From assembly GCF_039710355.1 (NCBI RefSeq), contig NZ_JBDKWZ010000022.1:55233-119232 (forward strand): 64,000 nt of DNA, read 5' to 3'. The notes beneath the pieces are model-generated. The model searched no databases. It worked only from the letters and a program-made list of their open reading frames with translations, and had not been told where the DNA came from. Below are positions 52,727-62,425 of this stretch, one piece after another. This DNA comes from Rapidithrix thailandica (GTDB lineage: Bacteria; Bacteroidota; Bacteroidia; Cytophagales; Flammeovirgaceae). The number at the start of each line of letters is the position of its first letter. The stretch's first letter is position 1. Position numbers and translations under genes: made by a program.

Positions 52727-54709
52727 TTATTCCAGCTCCACCCAGTTATCATCTTCTTTGATCAAGCCAATGAGTTCGTCAACGGCATTTTCAGCAGGCA
52801 CGTTTCGCTTGACTACTTCTTGTCCCCGGTAGAGAGTGATCTTACCACGGCCGGAGCCTACGTATCCGTAATCGGCATCGGCCATTTCTCCCGGGCCGTT
52901 TACAATACATCCCATAATCCCGATCTTAACTCCTTTCAGGTGGTCGGTGCGTTTCCGAATCATGGCAGTCGTTTCCTGCAAGTCAAACAATGTGCGGCCG
53001 CAAGATGGACAAGAAATGTATTCGGTTTTGGTCATCCGGGTTCTGGCGGCCTGTAAGGTGCCAAAAGCTACCTGGTTGTACAATTTGATTTTGGAGAACA
53101 ACTCCTCTTTATCTTTCGATGACAATCGATCGGTTACTAACATCACGCCTTCACCAAAGCCGTCAATCAACAGACCTCCCAAATCCGTAGCGGCATAGAG
53201 TTGTAGTTGATCATCGCTAAGTTCGGGAAAGGTGCGTTGGGCAATTACCGGCACCTGGATTTTTTTATCATACAGAGAAAAGAAGATTCTCCTTAGGGCA
53301 GGCATCGCATGTGACTGTTCGGTTGCCAACAACAGGACTACGTTTTTGCTTTCTTTTAACCTTTTCAGTAATACTTCATCCACTTCACTGTCATACACTC
53401 TCAGAAAGTTAAGTTGGGAGTGTTTGGTGGTTTCCGAAAGGAAAGTAGCCTTGCTGAAAAGCGGTAAAGTATTTTCCTTGTCTGCCACATTTGTCCAAAC
53501 TTCGCTGTCTACAATCTCTTTCACCCCATTGGGCAACATAAAGGACAGCTTGTTTTTTCCCGTATAAATATAATCACAACCTTGCTCATTCATCGACCAC
53601 TTATCAGGCTCGGGTAAGTAGAAGTGACCGACCTGTTTCAAGTCTTTCATCCGGATTTCTCCACAGTGACTAAGGTCTGCAATGACCCTGGGTACATTTG
53701 AACCGCCAATATTCGCTACTTCAATGGTTGTGCGTTTTTCGTATTGGAATGGGTTTTTATGCAATGTTTCCAATGCCGGAATGGTCGTGTTATCCAGTTC
53801 GCGTTGGGTATAGCGGTCGATCAGGGCTTGTGCTACAGGAGCCTCTTTCTCCGGGTCTTCTGTTAGGGACACTCGTACGGTGTCGCCCAAGCCGTCTTCC
53901 AGAAGTGTACCAATACCCACAGCCGATTTGATACGGCCGTCCTGGCCATCTCCCGCCTCGGTTACACCCAAGTGTAAAGGGTAGGGTTTAAAGCCTTCTG
54001 CGTCCAGCTTTTGCACTAACAAACGGTAAGCCTGTACCATCACTTGTGTGTTACTGGCTTTCATCGAAAGTACGATATTATAATAGTTCAGGTCTTCACA
54101 GATTCGTAAAAATTCCAGGGCCGATTCCACCATTCCCAATGGGGTGTCGCCATACCGGCTCATAATCCGGTCAGACAAGGAACCGTGGTTGGTGCCAATC
54201 CGCATGGCTGTACCATGTTCTTTACAGAGATTTACCAAGGGGGTAAAGCGCTTCCGGATACGGTCCAACTCTGCTTGGTAAGAGGCATCATCGTATTCAA
54301 TCAGGTCGAATTTCTTTTTGTCAGCATAATTCCCGGGGTTGATTCGAACCTTTTCCACGATCCGGGCCGCCACCTCTGCAGCATTGGGGGTGAAATGTAT
54401 ATCGGCAACCAACGGAACATTACAGCCCCGCTTTTGTAATTCTTTTTTAATATTTTCCAGGTTCTGTGCTTCTTTGATACTGGGTGCCGTAATCCGCACA
54501 TATTCACAGCCTGCCTCTACCATGCGAAGGGTTTGTTCCACCGTACCCATGGTATCCATTGTGTCGATGGTGGTCATGGATTGTACCCGTATGGGGTGTT
54601 GTGCCCCCATAGGTACATCGCCTATGTTGACTTCAATGGTTTTTCTGCGAGCGTATTCTGTAAAACTGTTACAATATTGAAAAGGATGAATAGCCGACTG
54701 TTGTTCCAT
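52727..54709 (-). CDS. ispG: (E)-4-hydroxy-3-methylbut-2-enyl-diphosphate synthase, long form
   Basis: A [4Fe-4S] enzyme of the MEP isoprenoid pathway, making HMBPP from MEcPP. It has 660 residues from the ATG at 54709, the long form with an extra TIM-like domain (about 250-500) as in plants and Bacteroidota. The N-terminal TIM barrel starts RRKTIEVNIGDVPMGAQHPIRVQSM. The C-terminal cluster ligands are in SCPSCGRTLFD and GCIVNGPGEMADADYGYVG. It has an exact -7 box upstream. No other isoprenoid gene is in the window. Confidence 0.97.
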   Translation of the reverse strand: MEQQSAIHPFQYCNSFTEYARRKTIEVNIGDVPMGAQHPIRVQSMTTIDTMDTMGTVEQTLRMVEAGCEYVRITAPSIKEAQNLENIKKELQKRGCNVPLVADIHFTPNAAEVAARIVEKVRINPGNYADKKKFDLIEYDDASYQAELDRIRKRFTPLVNLCKEHGTAMRIGTNHGSLSDRIMSRYGDTPLGMVESALEFLRICEDLNYYNIVLSMKASNTQVMVQAYRLLVQKLDAEGFKPYPLHLGVTEAGDGQDGRIKSAVGIGTLLEDGLGDTVRVSLTEDPEKEAPVAQALIDRYTQRELDNTTIPALETLHKNPFQYEKRTTIEVANIGGSNVPRVIADLSHCGEIRMKDLKQVGHFYLPEPDKWSMNEQGCDYIYTGKNKLSFMLPNGVKEIVDSEVWTNVADKENTLPLFSKATFLSETTKHSQLNFLRVYDSEVDEVLLKRLKESKNVVLLLATEQSHAMPALRRIFFSLYDKKIQVPVIAQRTFPELSDDQLQLYAATDLGGLLIDGFGEGVMLVTDRLSSKDKEELFSKIKLYNQVAFGTLQAARTRMTKTEYISCPSCGRTLFDLQETTAMIRKRTDHLKGVKIGIMGCIVNGPGEMADADYGYVGSGRGKITLYRGQEVVKRNVPAENAVDELIGLIKEDDNWVELE

Positions 54710-54820
54710 GGATATTTTGTTAAGCTTTGAACGGTTTGTCTTGAAATCTCTTATCCATCCAACCACTTGATAATTTCACTTGTTTGATTCTACAGGCGAA
54801 TGTGATTGGCATACCGATGG

Positions 54821-54828
54821 CAAAGTTA
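54821..54828 (-). promoter_or_regulatory. -7 promoter box of ispG
   Basis: CAAAGTTA reads TAACTTTG (followed by C) on the minus strand, an exact TAnnTTTG match about 112 bases before the ispG ATG. Confidence 0.5.
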
Positions 54829-54967
54829 TAGAATAATCAGGAAACCGCTTAATACTTGGCAAGCATCTGTTCACAGTAATGATAAATCAAGAAAGGAACG
54901 GAGTCAGGTGGTCTGAAGAGGGGCAACTTACGAAGGACCAGGTATAGGGTTGGGCAGTACAATCGCC

Positions 54968-55390
54968 CTACTCAAGGTACTTTTGTGTGCCTGTCAACCA
55001 GCTTTGGGCATCTTCAGGGGTGTTGAAAAATTCAATCTGAAATTGACTTTTAAGCTTTTTAAAAGCGAGTGCCGATAGTTGGTTGGTTGTGCGGGTGAAA
55101 TAGGTTTCGGATTTGACGATGGCCAGCTTTAACTTAAAGCCCAGTTTCAAAAACAAGTTGGGGATATAATTGGTAAGCAGCCAGCCTACGGTTAAAGGAT
55201 CTAGCTTTTCCAATTTGGATTCATTGATCAGAATACGATGGACATGATTGGCCTCCGCAAATTGTAAGGTGTGTTGATGGGCAAACTTAAAATCCCCGGA
55301 AGGAACCCGACCTTCTATTCGTACCTCCAAAAATCGCGCATCTTCGTGAAAAATAACTTTGGTATGCCGTTCATCGAGTATCAAATCCAT
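54968..55390 (-). CDS. STAS/SEC14-like domain protein
   Basis: A 140-residue protein of the SpoIIAA-like/SEC14-type STAS fold common in Bacteroidota: the start HTKVIFHEDARFLEVRIEGRVPSGDFKFAHQHTLQFAEANHVHRILINESKLEKLDPLTVGWL is typical, followed by an amphipathic helix and FNTPEDAQSWL. It lacks a phosphorylatable Ser in a DSSG context, so it is not an obvious anti-sigma factor antagonist. Function is unknown. It stands alone on the minus strand. Confidence 0.8.
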   Translation of the reverse strand: MDLILDERHTKVIFHEDARFLEVRIEGRVPSGDFKFAHQHTLQFAEANHVHRILINESKLEKLDPLTVGWLLTNYIPNLFLKLGFKLKLAIVKSETYFTRTTNQLSALAFKKLKSQFQIEFFNTPEDAQSWLTGTQKYLE

Positions 55391-55459
55391 AAACCTCTTT
55401 TGTTGAAAAAAGAATAAGCTGCTAGTGAAAACAATTGATCAGGATTATGCCGGATATTT

Positions 55460-56062
55460 TTAGAAATACTTTCTGTCTAAAATTTCCTTAAGGATGACTG
55501 CGTTTTTTGCCCCCTCCTGACTGCGTAGCATTTTTACTATTTTATGCGTCTTTTGTGTCGTTTTCTTTTTCTTGGCGTTTTCAATGACATTTTCCGTGAT
55601 TTTCGACTTATAAGCGGTTTTTTTCTTCTCTACCCGGACTTCTTTTACCGGAGTATAACCCAATTCTTCTTCATCTTCCTCCTCCATTATCACTTCTTTG
55701 GGTTTTTGCGGAGGAGGACTGGGTTGGGTAAATTGCTTAAGCAGTTCTTCAAAAGAAAGCGGGGTTTCCTCTCTTTGGGATGTTTGGCTTTGTTGAGTAT
55801 TACCGTAATCGTATTTTGTTTCATCCTCAAAGTCGATTTCATCCTCAAACTCATCAATGTCGGAATAGTCGGTTTCCCGTTTGCTTTGAGGCATGGAGGG
55901 ATATGGCTGAGTTTGAGGTTGGGCTTTGGTCCGTACCCTCTCAGGGCTGTTCACCTCTGCAGGTGTAGGCGGAGCTTTTTTCTTCTTGGTTTTTTTTCCG
56001 GAGAGAAACCAATAGATCAATAAGCCAATAACGGATGCAATTATTTCCAAAAAATCTTCCAT
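55460..56062 (-). CDS. Membrane-anchored hypothetical protein with acidic, disordered middle
   Basis: A 200-residue protein from the ATG at 56062. One N-terminal hydrophobic segment (FLEIIASVIGLLIYWFLSGKK) is followed by a long low-complexity stretch rich in Pro, Gln, Asp, Glu and Lys (SDIDEFEDEIDFEDETKYD and similar). A C-terminal globular-looking piece, AKNAVILKEILDRKYF, closes it. That ending is recurrent in Bacteroidota proteins of unknown function. It is a lone gene before smc. Function is unknown. Confidence 0.7.
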   Translation of the reverse strand: MEDFLEIIASVIGLLIYWFLSGKKTKKKKAPPTPAEVNSPERVRTKAQPQTQPYPSMPQSKRETDYSDIDEFEDEIDFEDETKYDYGNTQQSQTSQREETPLSFEELLKQFTQPSPPPQKPKEVIMEEEDEEELGYTPVKEVRVEKKKTAYKSKITENVIENAKKKKTTQKTHKIVKMLRSQEGAKNAVILKEILDRKYF

Positions 56063-56406
56063 ATCTACGTGTTCGGTTCGTAACAAATCTAATAAATAAT
56101 TTTATTTTTGTCTTTTTGCTTGGCAAAAGAGTCTTGGAATTTTTACCAATGAAGGCAAATTTTTTTGCGAAATAGTTTGTCAGGCAGGAAAGTTTCTTTC
56201 CGTTGGGGTTGGGCGCTGGTTTTCAGTCACCCTTACAGAAAGAAATCAATAGCTCAGAATTCAACAAAGATACAGGGAGAGCAATACCTAAGATAATCAG
56301 TTCCCCGGGGAAGGTCTCATTCATTCATCGCACTTGTATTGAACAATACATGATTTTTTTATGAAAGAATGGTCAATAATGTACAAATGCTTAACCAAGT
56401 AAGCCA
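56063..56406. other. 344-bp divergent intergenic region before smc
   Basis: Holds a perfect 12-bp palindrome TTCCCCGGGGAA at 56301-56312, 94 bases upstream of the smc ATG. No exact TAnnTTTG box is seen, and no gene. Confidence 0.4.
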
Positions 56407-59400
56407 ATGCTGTTACAAAAATTAGAGGTCAGAGGGTTTAAAAGCTTTGGCGATAAAGTTGTCTTTAATTTTGACGAAGGGGTGACGGCCATTGTCGGTC
56501 CAAACGGCAGTGGCAAATCCAATGTAGTCGATGCGATCCGTTGGGTATTGGGAGAGCAAAGCACCAAAGCCCTGCGTTCGGACAAGATGGATAATGTCAT
56601 TTTCAATGGAACCAAAAACCGGAAACCCTTGCAGATGGCGGAAGTGTCTCTGACCTTTAAAAACACCAAAAACCTGTTGCCCACCGAATATTCCGAGGTA
56701 ACCATCTCCCGGAGGTATTACCGCTCTGGAGATGGAGAGTATTTGTTGAACGGAATTGCGTGCCGCCTGAAAGATATCCAGAACCTGTTTATGGATACCG
56801 GTATCGGCTCGGACAGTTATGCCATCATCGAGTTAAAAATGGTGGATGAAATTCTGAACGACCAAAACAACTCGAGGAGGCATTTGTTTGAAGAGGCTGC
56901 GGGCATCTCAAAGTTTAAAAAACGTAAAAAAGAAACCCTTAAGAAACTTAACGATACCGATGCCGACCTGGAAAGGGTAGAAGATCTGATCCATGAAATC
57001 AGTAAAAATATGCGCTCACTGGAGCGACAGGCCAAGCAAGCCGAGCGGTACTTGGTACTGAAAGAAGAGTATAAAAAATTTAGCCTTTCCCTGGCTTTGA
57101 TGTCCGTGGCATCTCATATAGAAACGTTGCAATCCTTAGCGAAGAAAATAGAAACCGAGTCGGACAGTAAACTCAAGCTGGACAAACAAACGGCCGAGTT
57201 GGATGCGCAAATTGAAAAAGAAAAGACGGAAATTATCAATAAAGAGAAGCTTTTGGCTTCGAGGCAAAAGACGCTCAACGAACACGTTCATAAAATCCGG
57301 CAATACGAGAGTGAAAACAAGATTCGCAACGAACGATTAAAATTGTTGACAGACCGTTGTCATAAATTACAATTTCAGGTAGAGGAGGATCAAAAAAGCA
57401 ATGAACGAGCGAAGTTCAGCTTGGAAAGCTTGGGGAAGGAGCGCGACCAAGTAGAAAAAATGCTGAATGAAACGGAGTTGGTGTTGGAAAACCTGAAGAA
57501 AGATTATGAATCGCAAAAACAAAAAAATAACCAACTCAAACAACAGGTAGCCGAGCTGAACAGCCGGATGAAGAGCAAGCAGGATTTGGTGTACCAGTTG
57601 AAAAAATCCTTGGAAATCAGCCATGTGCAACAATCGGCTTTGAGGCAGGAATTAGACCGGGAAAGTACCGCCACACATGAACGGACGGAAGATATCGCCA
57701 AGTTTGATGAAAAACTGGTGGTGTTGGAAGATACACTGACCCGGAAAAAGAGCTTGTTGGAAGAGATGGAACAAAGGCAAGTACTCGTAGAAAGCCAGTT
57801 GGAAGCCACCGAAGGAGCTTTGTCAACGCTCCGGGACGAGCTGTCGCAAACTTCCCGTTCCCTGGATGCTAAAAAGAATGAATACAGCCTGACCAAAGCG
57901 ATGCTGGACAACCTGGAAGGCTATCCGCAAGCCATCCGTTTTTTGAGGCAAAGCACCGAGTGGGGGAAAGATTCCGTCTTGTTGTCAGACATCATCACTT
58001 GTGAAGAAAAGTATAGAGTCGCCATTGAGAATTACCTGGAGCCTTATCTGAATTTTTATGTAGTAGAGTCGGAGTTGCAAGCCATGGCAGGGGTAAATAT
58101 GCTTAGCGATGCAGCCAAAGGTAAAGCTAATTTTTTGATACTGAATCATTTTAAAAATTACCAGACGCAAAGTTACCGGCAGTTTGAAGATGCCATTCCC
58201 GCCATAGAAATCGTAGAATACGATGAAAAATATCAGTTTTTGGTACATTACCTTTTGGAAGAGGTGTATGTAGTGACCCAAAATCAAGAGAGTTTGCCCC
58301 AAACAAAAGAGGCTACCTTTATCACGCAGAACGGTAAAATTATCCGGAAAAAATATTCTGTTTCCGGTGGAAGTGTTGGCTTGTTTGAGGGGAAGAAAAT
58401 CGGAAGGGCCAAAAACATTGAAAAACTAAGCGAGGAAATCAAACAGCTGGAAAAGCGTCAGGCAGAATTGGAGAAGCTAATAGAGCAAAAGCTGACGGAT
58501 ATGCAACGGCTGAAAGAAGAGTTGAAAAGGGGAGAAATTGAAACGCTCAAAACGGAAGTGAGCCGGATAAATGAGGAGTATATCACCATCAAAACGAAAA
58601 AAGAACAATTCGCCTCTTTACTGGAAGATCAAGCCAATAAGCGGGAAACCATCTTCGAGCAATTGGAGCAGCTCAACGAAACGATTCGCGAAAATACACC
58701 GAAAGTTGCAGAGGAAGAGGAAACCTTGTTAAACCTTCAGGATCAATACGAAGAGTTTTCGGAAGAATTGATGCGGCATAACGAAGAAACCAGTTCCAAG
58801 TCTGCCGTTTATAATCAACAAAACATTTTATTTCACCGGCAAACCAACCAGTTAGAAAGCCTGGAAAAAGAGATTTCGTATAAAGAAACGGCTTTTGAAA
58901 GAGGTACGGCCCGCCTGCAAAACAATCAGGAAGAGGTGAAACATACGGAAACGGAAATCCGGCAGTTACAGGAATCCTCCGGTGTGAATGAAGAGGAATT
59001 GATTGCCTTGTATGAAGAGAAAGAGTCGATAGAGGCGGGAGTAAACGAAGCGGAGAAGGACTATTACAATGCCCGGGGGCTCATCACGGAAGTGGAGCAA
59101 CAGGTCCGTTCTTGCCAACATAGAAGACAGGCCCTGGATGAGGTGCTTTTGAAGATGAAAGAAGAGGTCTCACAAACCAGAATGGAAATGGCTTCTGTCA
59201 AAGAACGGGTATCTGTGGAGTTTGAAGTAGAGTTGGAAACCCTGGAGTTGGCTGAAGAATATCGAGAGACACCTATGGAAACCTTAAAAGAAGAGGTGGA
59301 AAAGGTGAAAGGAAAACTTGACCGGATGGGGCCTATCAACCATATGGCCATTGAGGCGTACCATGAAATTAAAGAACGTCATGATTTTATCATCGAACAA

Positions 59401-59946
59401 AAGGACGATTTGTTAAAGGCAAAAGAATCCTTGGTTCAGACGATTAACGAAATAGATCAGGTAGCCCGGGAAAATTTTATGAAGGCCTTTACGGAAATCC
59501 GGGAGAATTTCATTGAGGTTTTCCGCTCATTGTTTACCGAAGAAGACAGTTGTGATTTAACCCTGGCTGACCCGGACGATCCTTTGAACTCAAAAATTGA
59601 TATCATTGCCCGGCCCAAAGGGAAGCGCCCTTTGACCATCAATCAGCTTTCGGGAGGAGAAAAGACCCTGACGGCTACGGCTTTGTTGTTTTCCATCTAC
59701 CTGATTAAGCCGGCTCCTTTCTGTATTTTTGATGAGGTGGATGCCCCTCTGGACGATGCCAATATTGATAAATTCAACAAGATCATTAAAAAGTTCTCTG
59801 AGAATTCACAATTTATCATCGTTACGCATAACAAACGTACAATGGCTAGTACCGACATTATTTATGGGGTGACAATGGTGGAACAAGGAGTGACGACTGT
59901 GGTACCGGTAGATTTGAGAGACGTAGAGAATCAATTTGAAAGTTGA
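56407..59946 (+). CDS. smc: Chromosome segregation ATPase SMC
   Basis: The condensin core that organises and segregates the chromosome. It has 1179 residues, the normal SMC size. Walker A is GPNGSGKSNVVDAIRWVLGEQ starting at residue 31. A first coiled coil runs to about 500, then the hinge domain (about 505-645, with NFYVVESELQAMAGVNML), then a second coiled coil to about 1000. The C-terminal head has the signature LSGGEKTLTA (near 1079) and Walker B FCIFDEVDAPLDDANI (near 1108). The scpA and scpB partners are not in the window. It stands alone with the palindrome upstream. Confidence 0.98.
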   Translation: MLLQKLEVRGFKSFGDKVVFNFDEGVTAIVGPNGSGKSNVVDAIRWVLGEQSTKALRSDKMDNVIFNGTKNRKPLQMAEVSLTFKNTKNLLPTEYSEVTISRRYYRSGDGEYLLNGIACRLKDIQNLFMDTGIGSDSYAIIELKMVDEILNDQNNSRRHLFEEAAGISKFKKRKKETLKKLNDTDADLERVEDLIHEISKNMRSLERQAKQAERYLVLKEEYKKFSLSLALMSVASHIETLQSLAKKIETESDSKLKLDKQTAELDAQIEKEKTEIINKEKLLASRQKTLNEHVHKIRQYESENKIRNERLKLLTDRCHKLQFQVEEDQKSNERAKFSLESLGKERDQVEKMLNETELVLENLKKDYESQKQKNNQLKQQVAELNSRMKSKQDLVYQLKKSLEISHVQQSALRQELDRESTATHERTEDIAKFDEKLVVLEDTLTRKKSLLEEMEQRQVLVESQLEATEGALSTLRDELSQTSRSLDAKKNEYSLTKAMLDNLEGYPQAIRFLRQSTEWGKDSVLLSDIITCEEKYRVAIENYLEPYLNFYVVESELQAMAGVNMLSDAAKGKANFLILNHFKNYQTQSYRQFEDAIPAIEIVEYDEKYQFLVHYLLEEVYVVTQNQESLPQTKEATFITQNGKIIRKKYSVSGGSVGLFEGKKIGRAKNIEKLSEEIKQLEKRQAELEKLIEQKLTDMQRLKEELKRGEIETLKTEVSRINEEYITIKTKKEQFASLLEDQANKRETIFEQLEQLNETIRENTPKVAEEEETLLNLQDQYEEFSEELMRHNEETSSKSAVYNQQNILFHRQTNQLESLEKEISYKETAFERGTARLQNNQEEVKHTETEIRQLQESSGVNEEELIALYEEKESIEAGVNEAEKDYYNARGLITEVEQQVRSCQHRRQALDEVLLKMKEEVSQTRMEMASVKERVSVEFEVELETLELAEEYRETPMETLKEEVEKVKGKLDRMGPINHMAIEAYHEIKERHDFIIEQKDDLLKAKESLVQTINEIDQVARENFMKAFTEIRENFIEVFRSLFTEEDSCDLTLADPDDPLNSKIDIIARPKGKRPLTINQLSGGEKTLTATALLFSIYLIKPAPFCIFDEVDAPLDDANIDKFNKIIKKFSENSQFIIVTHNKRTMASTDIIYGVTMVEQGVTTVVPVDLRDVENQFES

Positions 59947-60531
59947 TCGGAATAGGTTGTGGGTGAAACATCTTATGCCTTGATTGGTTCTTAGGAAAAG
60001 GGCTTGTTTATGAACAGGTTGCTTTGGACTTGTAATATCTTTTTAGAAGTTTTTATAAAACAAAAATTACAAAATTTCAAGAGCGAAAGCCGGGGGAAAT
60101 AGTTTGCTCTTTTTAAAGAATTACTTGGTTTTTTTGCTTTCTTTGCGCTTTGATTTTTTTATTCAATGACAAACTTCGTTCCCGTGAAGTTTGTGTGTAA
60201 TGCTTTCTCAACCGGGTTGAGAAACGGTTTACAGCAGTAATGTTCCATGGTGGTTTATGGCTGTTCCCGACATCCATAAGCATGTTTAAGCCAAAAGTAT
60301 TTGCCTCAGGGTAGATACTGATGTATTCCTTTTTATTTTCATAGTTAATAATAGTTGCCTAATAGCTAAAGGGTTAAGGGACAGGAAGATTGGTGTGTTT
60401 CTGCCCAAAACTAAGGAGAGGAGAGTTACATTGGTGTAATCTAAGGGAATGTAACTTCACGGTAAATTGATGTGGGGTTGAAACTTGATTTAAGCCAAAG
60501 GGGTAGCTTGTGAGGCAAAACAGGTAAAATC
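59947..60531. other. 585-bp intergenic region with tandem inverted repeats
   Basis: AT-rich DNA between smc and the acyltransferase gene. It contains two consecutive inverted repeats at 60169-60194 and 60204-60224, listed separately. No clear smc terminator or credible gene is seen. Confidence 0.4.
60169..60224. repeat. Two adjacent inverted repeats
   Basis: ACAAACTTC (60169-60177) pairs with GAAGTTTGT (60186-60194) around an 8-base loop. Nine bases on, TTTCTCAACC (60204-60213) pairs with GGTTGAGAAA (60215-60224) around one base. Both are perfect. The second is a near-symmetrical operator-like palindrome. They lie about 300 bases upstream of the acyltransferase gene. Confidence 0.55.
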
Positions 60532-62304
60532 ATGGAATTTATCTCTAAACAACAGTTTATTGCCACCAGTCAGCTTGATAAGCTCAAACTGGATTTTACA
60601 GCCGGCTTTTTGATGAAAGTCCTGAGAATTAATAAAATCAATAAAATTTACAGTGGCATCCGGTACGAAACAGACCTGGAGTTTTTGGAAAATGCGCTGA
60701 AAGATTTTCAGGTGCGTTATGAGTTTTCTCCCGAAGAAACGGAAAACCTTCCTCAGGAGGGGGCATTTATTACCGTTTCCAACCATCCTTACGGCCTGGC
60801 CGATGGGATGATCCTTCTTCGGATTTTATTGGAAAAGCGTCCGGATTTTAAAGTGATGGCGAACTATCTGTTGGAGCAGTTAGAGCAAATCAGACCTCAT
60901 GCGATCTCCGTGAACCCCTTTGAAACCATGGGAAATCAAGGGATCAGTCTTGCCGGAATCAGGCGTTCATTTGAGCATTTGCAACAAGGGTGCCCTTTGG
61001 GTATTTTTCCGGCTGGAGAAGTATCGACTTTGCAAAAAGATGCGGGTGTGGTGGCCGACAAAGTTTGGGAAGCTTCGATTCTAAAATTTATCGCCAAAGC
61101 CAAGGTGCCTGTCGTACCGATTTATTTTGAAGGGTACAATAGTAAAATATTCCATTGGTTGGGTAAGATCCACCCTACCTTACGGACGGCCAAACTGCCA
61201 TCGGAGTTATTAAATAAAAAAGACCAGATCACCAAGGTGCGTATTGGCAAAGCTATTTCTGTGAAAGAACAAGCCCAATGGGAAGACCCCGAAAAGCTTG
61301 GCAGGTATTTGCGAGCCAAAACGTATGCCTTGGGCAGTGGTATTAATGTGAAAAAATTTTTCCGGTCTAATTTTAAATTTCCGGCCAAACCTCAACCGGT
61401 AGCGGAAGCCTTGGCTACTGACCTGGTTGAAATCAATGTGGATTATATCCGTGAAAAATGCCTGGTGCATACCCATGGTGACTTTGAAGTCTTCATTGCG
61501 CATTCACAGGATATTCCTCATATCTTGCAGGAAATAGGAAGGTTAAGGGAAGTTACGTTCCGGGAAGTAGGAGAGGGTACTAATAACCCGATCGACCTGG
61601 ATGAATACGATTTGTATTATTATCATTTGTTTATCTGGCATAAAACGGAAAGCAAAATCGTAGGTGCTTACCGTATGGGGAAAGGCCGGGAGATTTTCGA
61701 TCAATACGGGGTAAAGGGATTATATATCAGAAGCTTGTTTAAGGTAAAAGAGGCCTTCCACCCTGTTTTAAAACAGTCGATTGAGCTAGGGCGCTCTTTT
61801 ATCATCAAAGAGTACCAGCAAAAGCCAATGCCATTGTTTTTACTATGGAAAGGGATCTTGTATTTCTTGTTGAGAAATCCTCAATACAAGTATCTGATAG
61901 GACCGGTGAGTATTAGCAATAGCTTTTCGAATATGTCTAAGCATTTGATCATTGCCTTTATCAAAAAACATTTCTACGATTATGAGAAGGCGCAATTGAT
62001 CCAGCCCAAAAAGGAGTTTGAAGTGAAAGGAAGCAATGTGGATGTGGATATTTTGTTGGAAAAATTCCAAGATAATTTTGAAGAACTGGACAAATTTATT
62101 CAGGATATAGAGCCTAACCGTTATAGACTCCCGGTACTATTAAAGAAGTATATCAAACAAAATGCCCGGATCATTGGGTTTAACATTGATCCTATGTTTA
62201 ATGATTCATTGGATGGTTTGATTTTGTTGGATGTAAAAGAAGTGCCGGAAAAAACGATTGAAGGCCTGAAACGAGAGTTTAAAAAGTTAGCGGAAAACCA
62301 ATAA
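60532..62304 (+). CDS. Two-domain acyltransferase (PlsC-like + GNAT-like), OlsF-type
   Basis: A 590-residue protein. The N-terminal half (to about 270) is a lysophospholipid acyltransferase-like domain with NHPYGLADG (His85, Asp91) and GIFPAGEVS (near 163). The C-terminal half (from about 300) is a GNAT-like N-acyltransferase of the OlsB/hemolysin kind (LREVTFREVGEGTNNPIDLDEYD, IVGAYRMGKG, ELGRSFI). This order matches OlsF, a bifunctional enzyme that makes ornithine or related amino-acid lipids by N- then O-acylation and is known from Serratia, with relatives in Flavobacterium. Product identity (ornithine, glycine or another amino acid) is inferred only. Confidence 0.85.
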   Translation: MEFISKQQFIATSQLDKLKLDFTAGFLMKVLRINKINKIYSGIRYETDLEFLENALKDFQVRYEFSPEETENLPQEGAFITVSNHPYGLADGMILLRILLEKRPDFKVMANYLLEQLEQIRPHAISVNPFETMGNQGISLAGIRRSFEHLQQGCPLGIFPAGEVSTLQKDAGVVADKVWEASILKFIAKAKVPVVPIYFEGYNSKIFHWLGKIHPTLRTAKLPSELLNKKDQITKVRIGKAISVKEQAQWEDPEKLGRYLRAKTYALGSGINVKKFFRSNFKFPAKPQPVAEALATDLVEINVDYIREKCLVHTHGDFEVFIAHSQDIPHILQEIGRLREVTFREVGEGTNNPIDLDEYDLYYYHLFIWHKTESKIVGAYRMGKGREIFDQYGVKGLYIRSLFKVKEAFHPVLKQSIELGRSFIIKEYQQKPMPLFLLWKGILYFLLRNPQYKYLIGPVSISNSFSNMSKHLIIAFIKKHFYDYEKAQLIQPKKEFEVKGSNVDVDILLEKFQDNFEELDKFIQDIEPNRYRLPVLLKKYIKQNARIIGFNIDPMFNDSLDGLILLDVKEVPEKTIEGLKREFKKLAENQ

Positions 62305-62393
62305 CGGTTATTGCGGAAGGCAGTACCGGGTGCGTATTTTCCTCTTGTGGGAATTTTACATATCTCGTGATAATGTTTCGATATAATGATAAG

Positions 62394-62425
62394 AGAGGTT
62401 TGTAAGTAGCAAACCTCTTTTTTTA
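62394..62425 (+). terminator. Terminator of the OlsF-like gene
   Basis: AGAGGTTTG (62394-62402) / CAAACCTCT (62410-62418), 7-base loop, followed by a run of T. It lies about 90 bases after the acyltransferase stop, between convergent genes. Confidence 0.85.
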
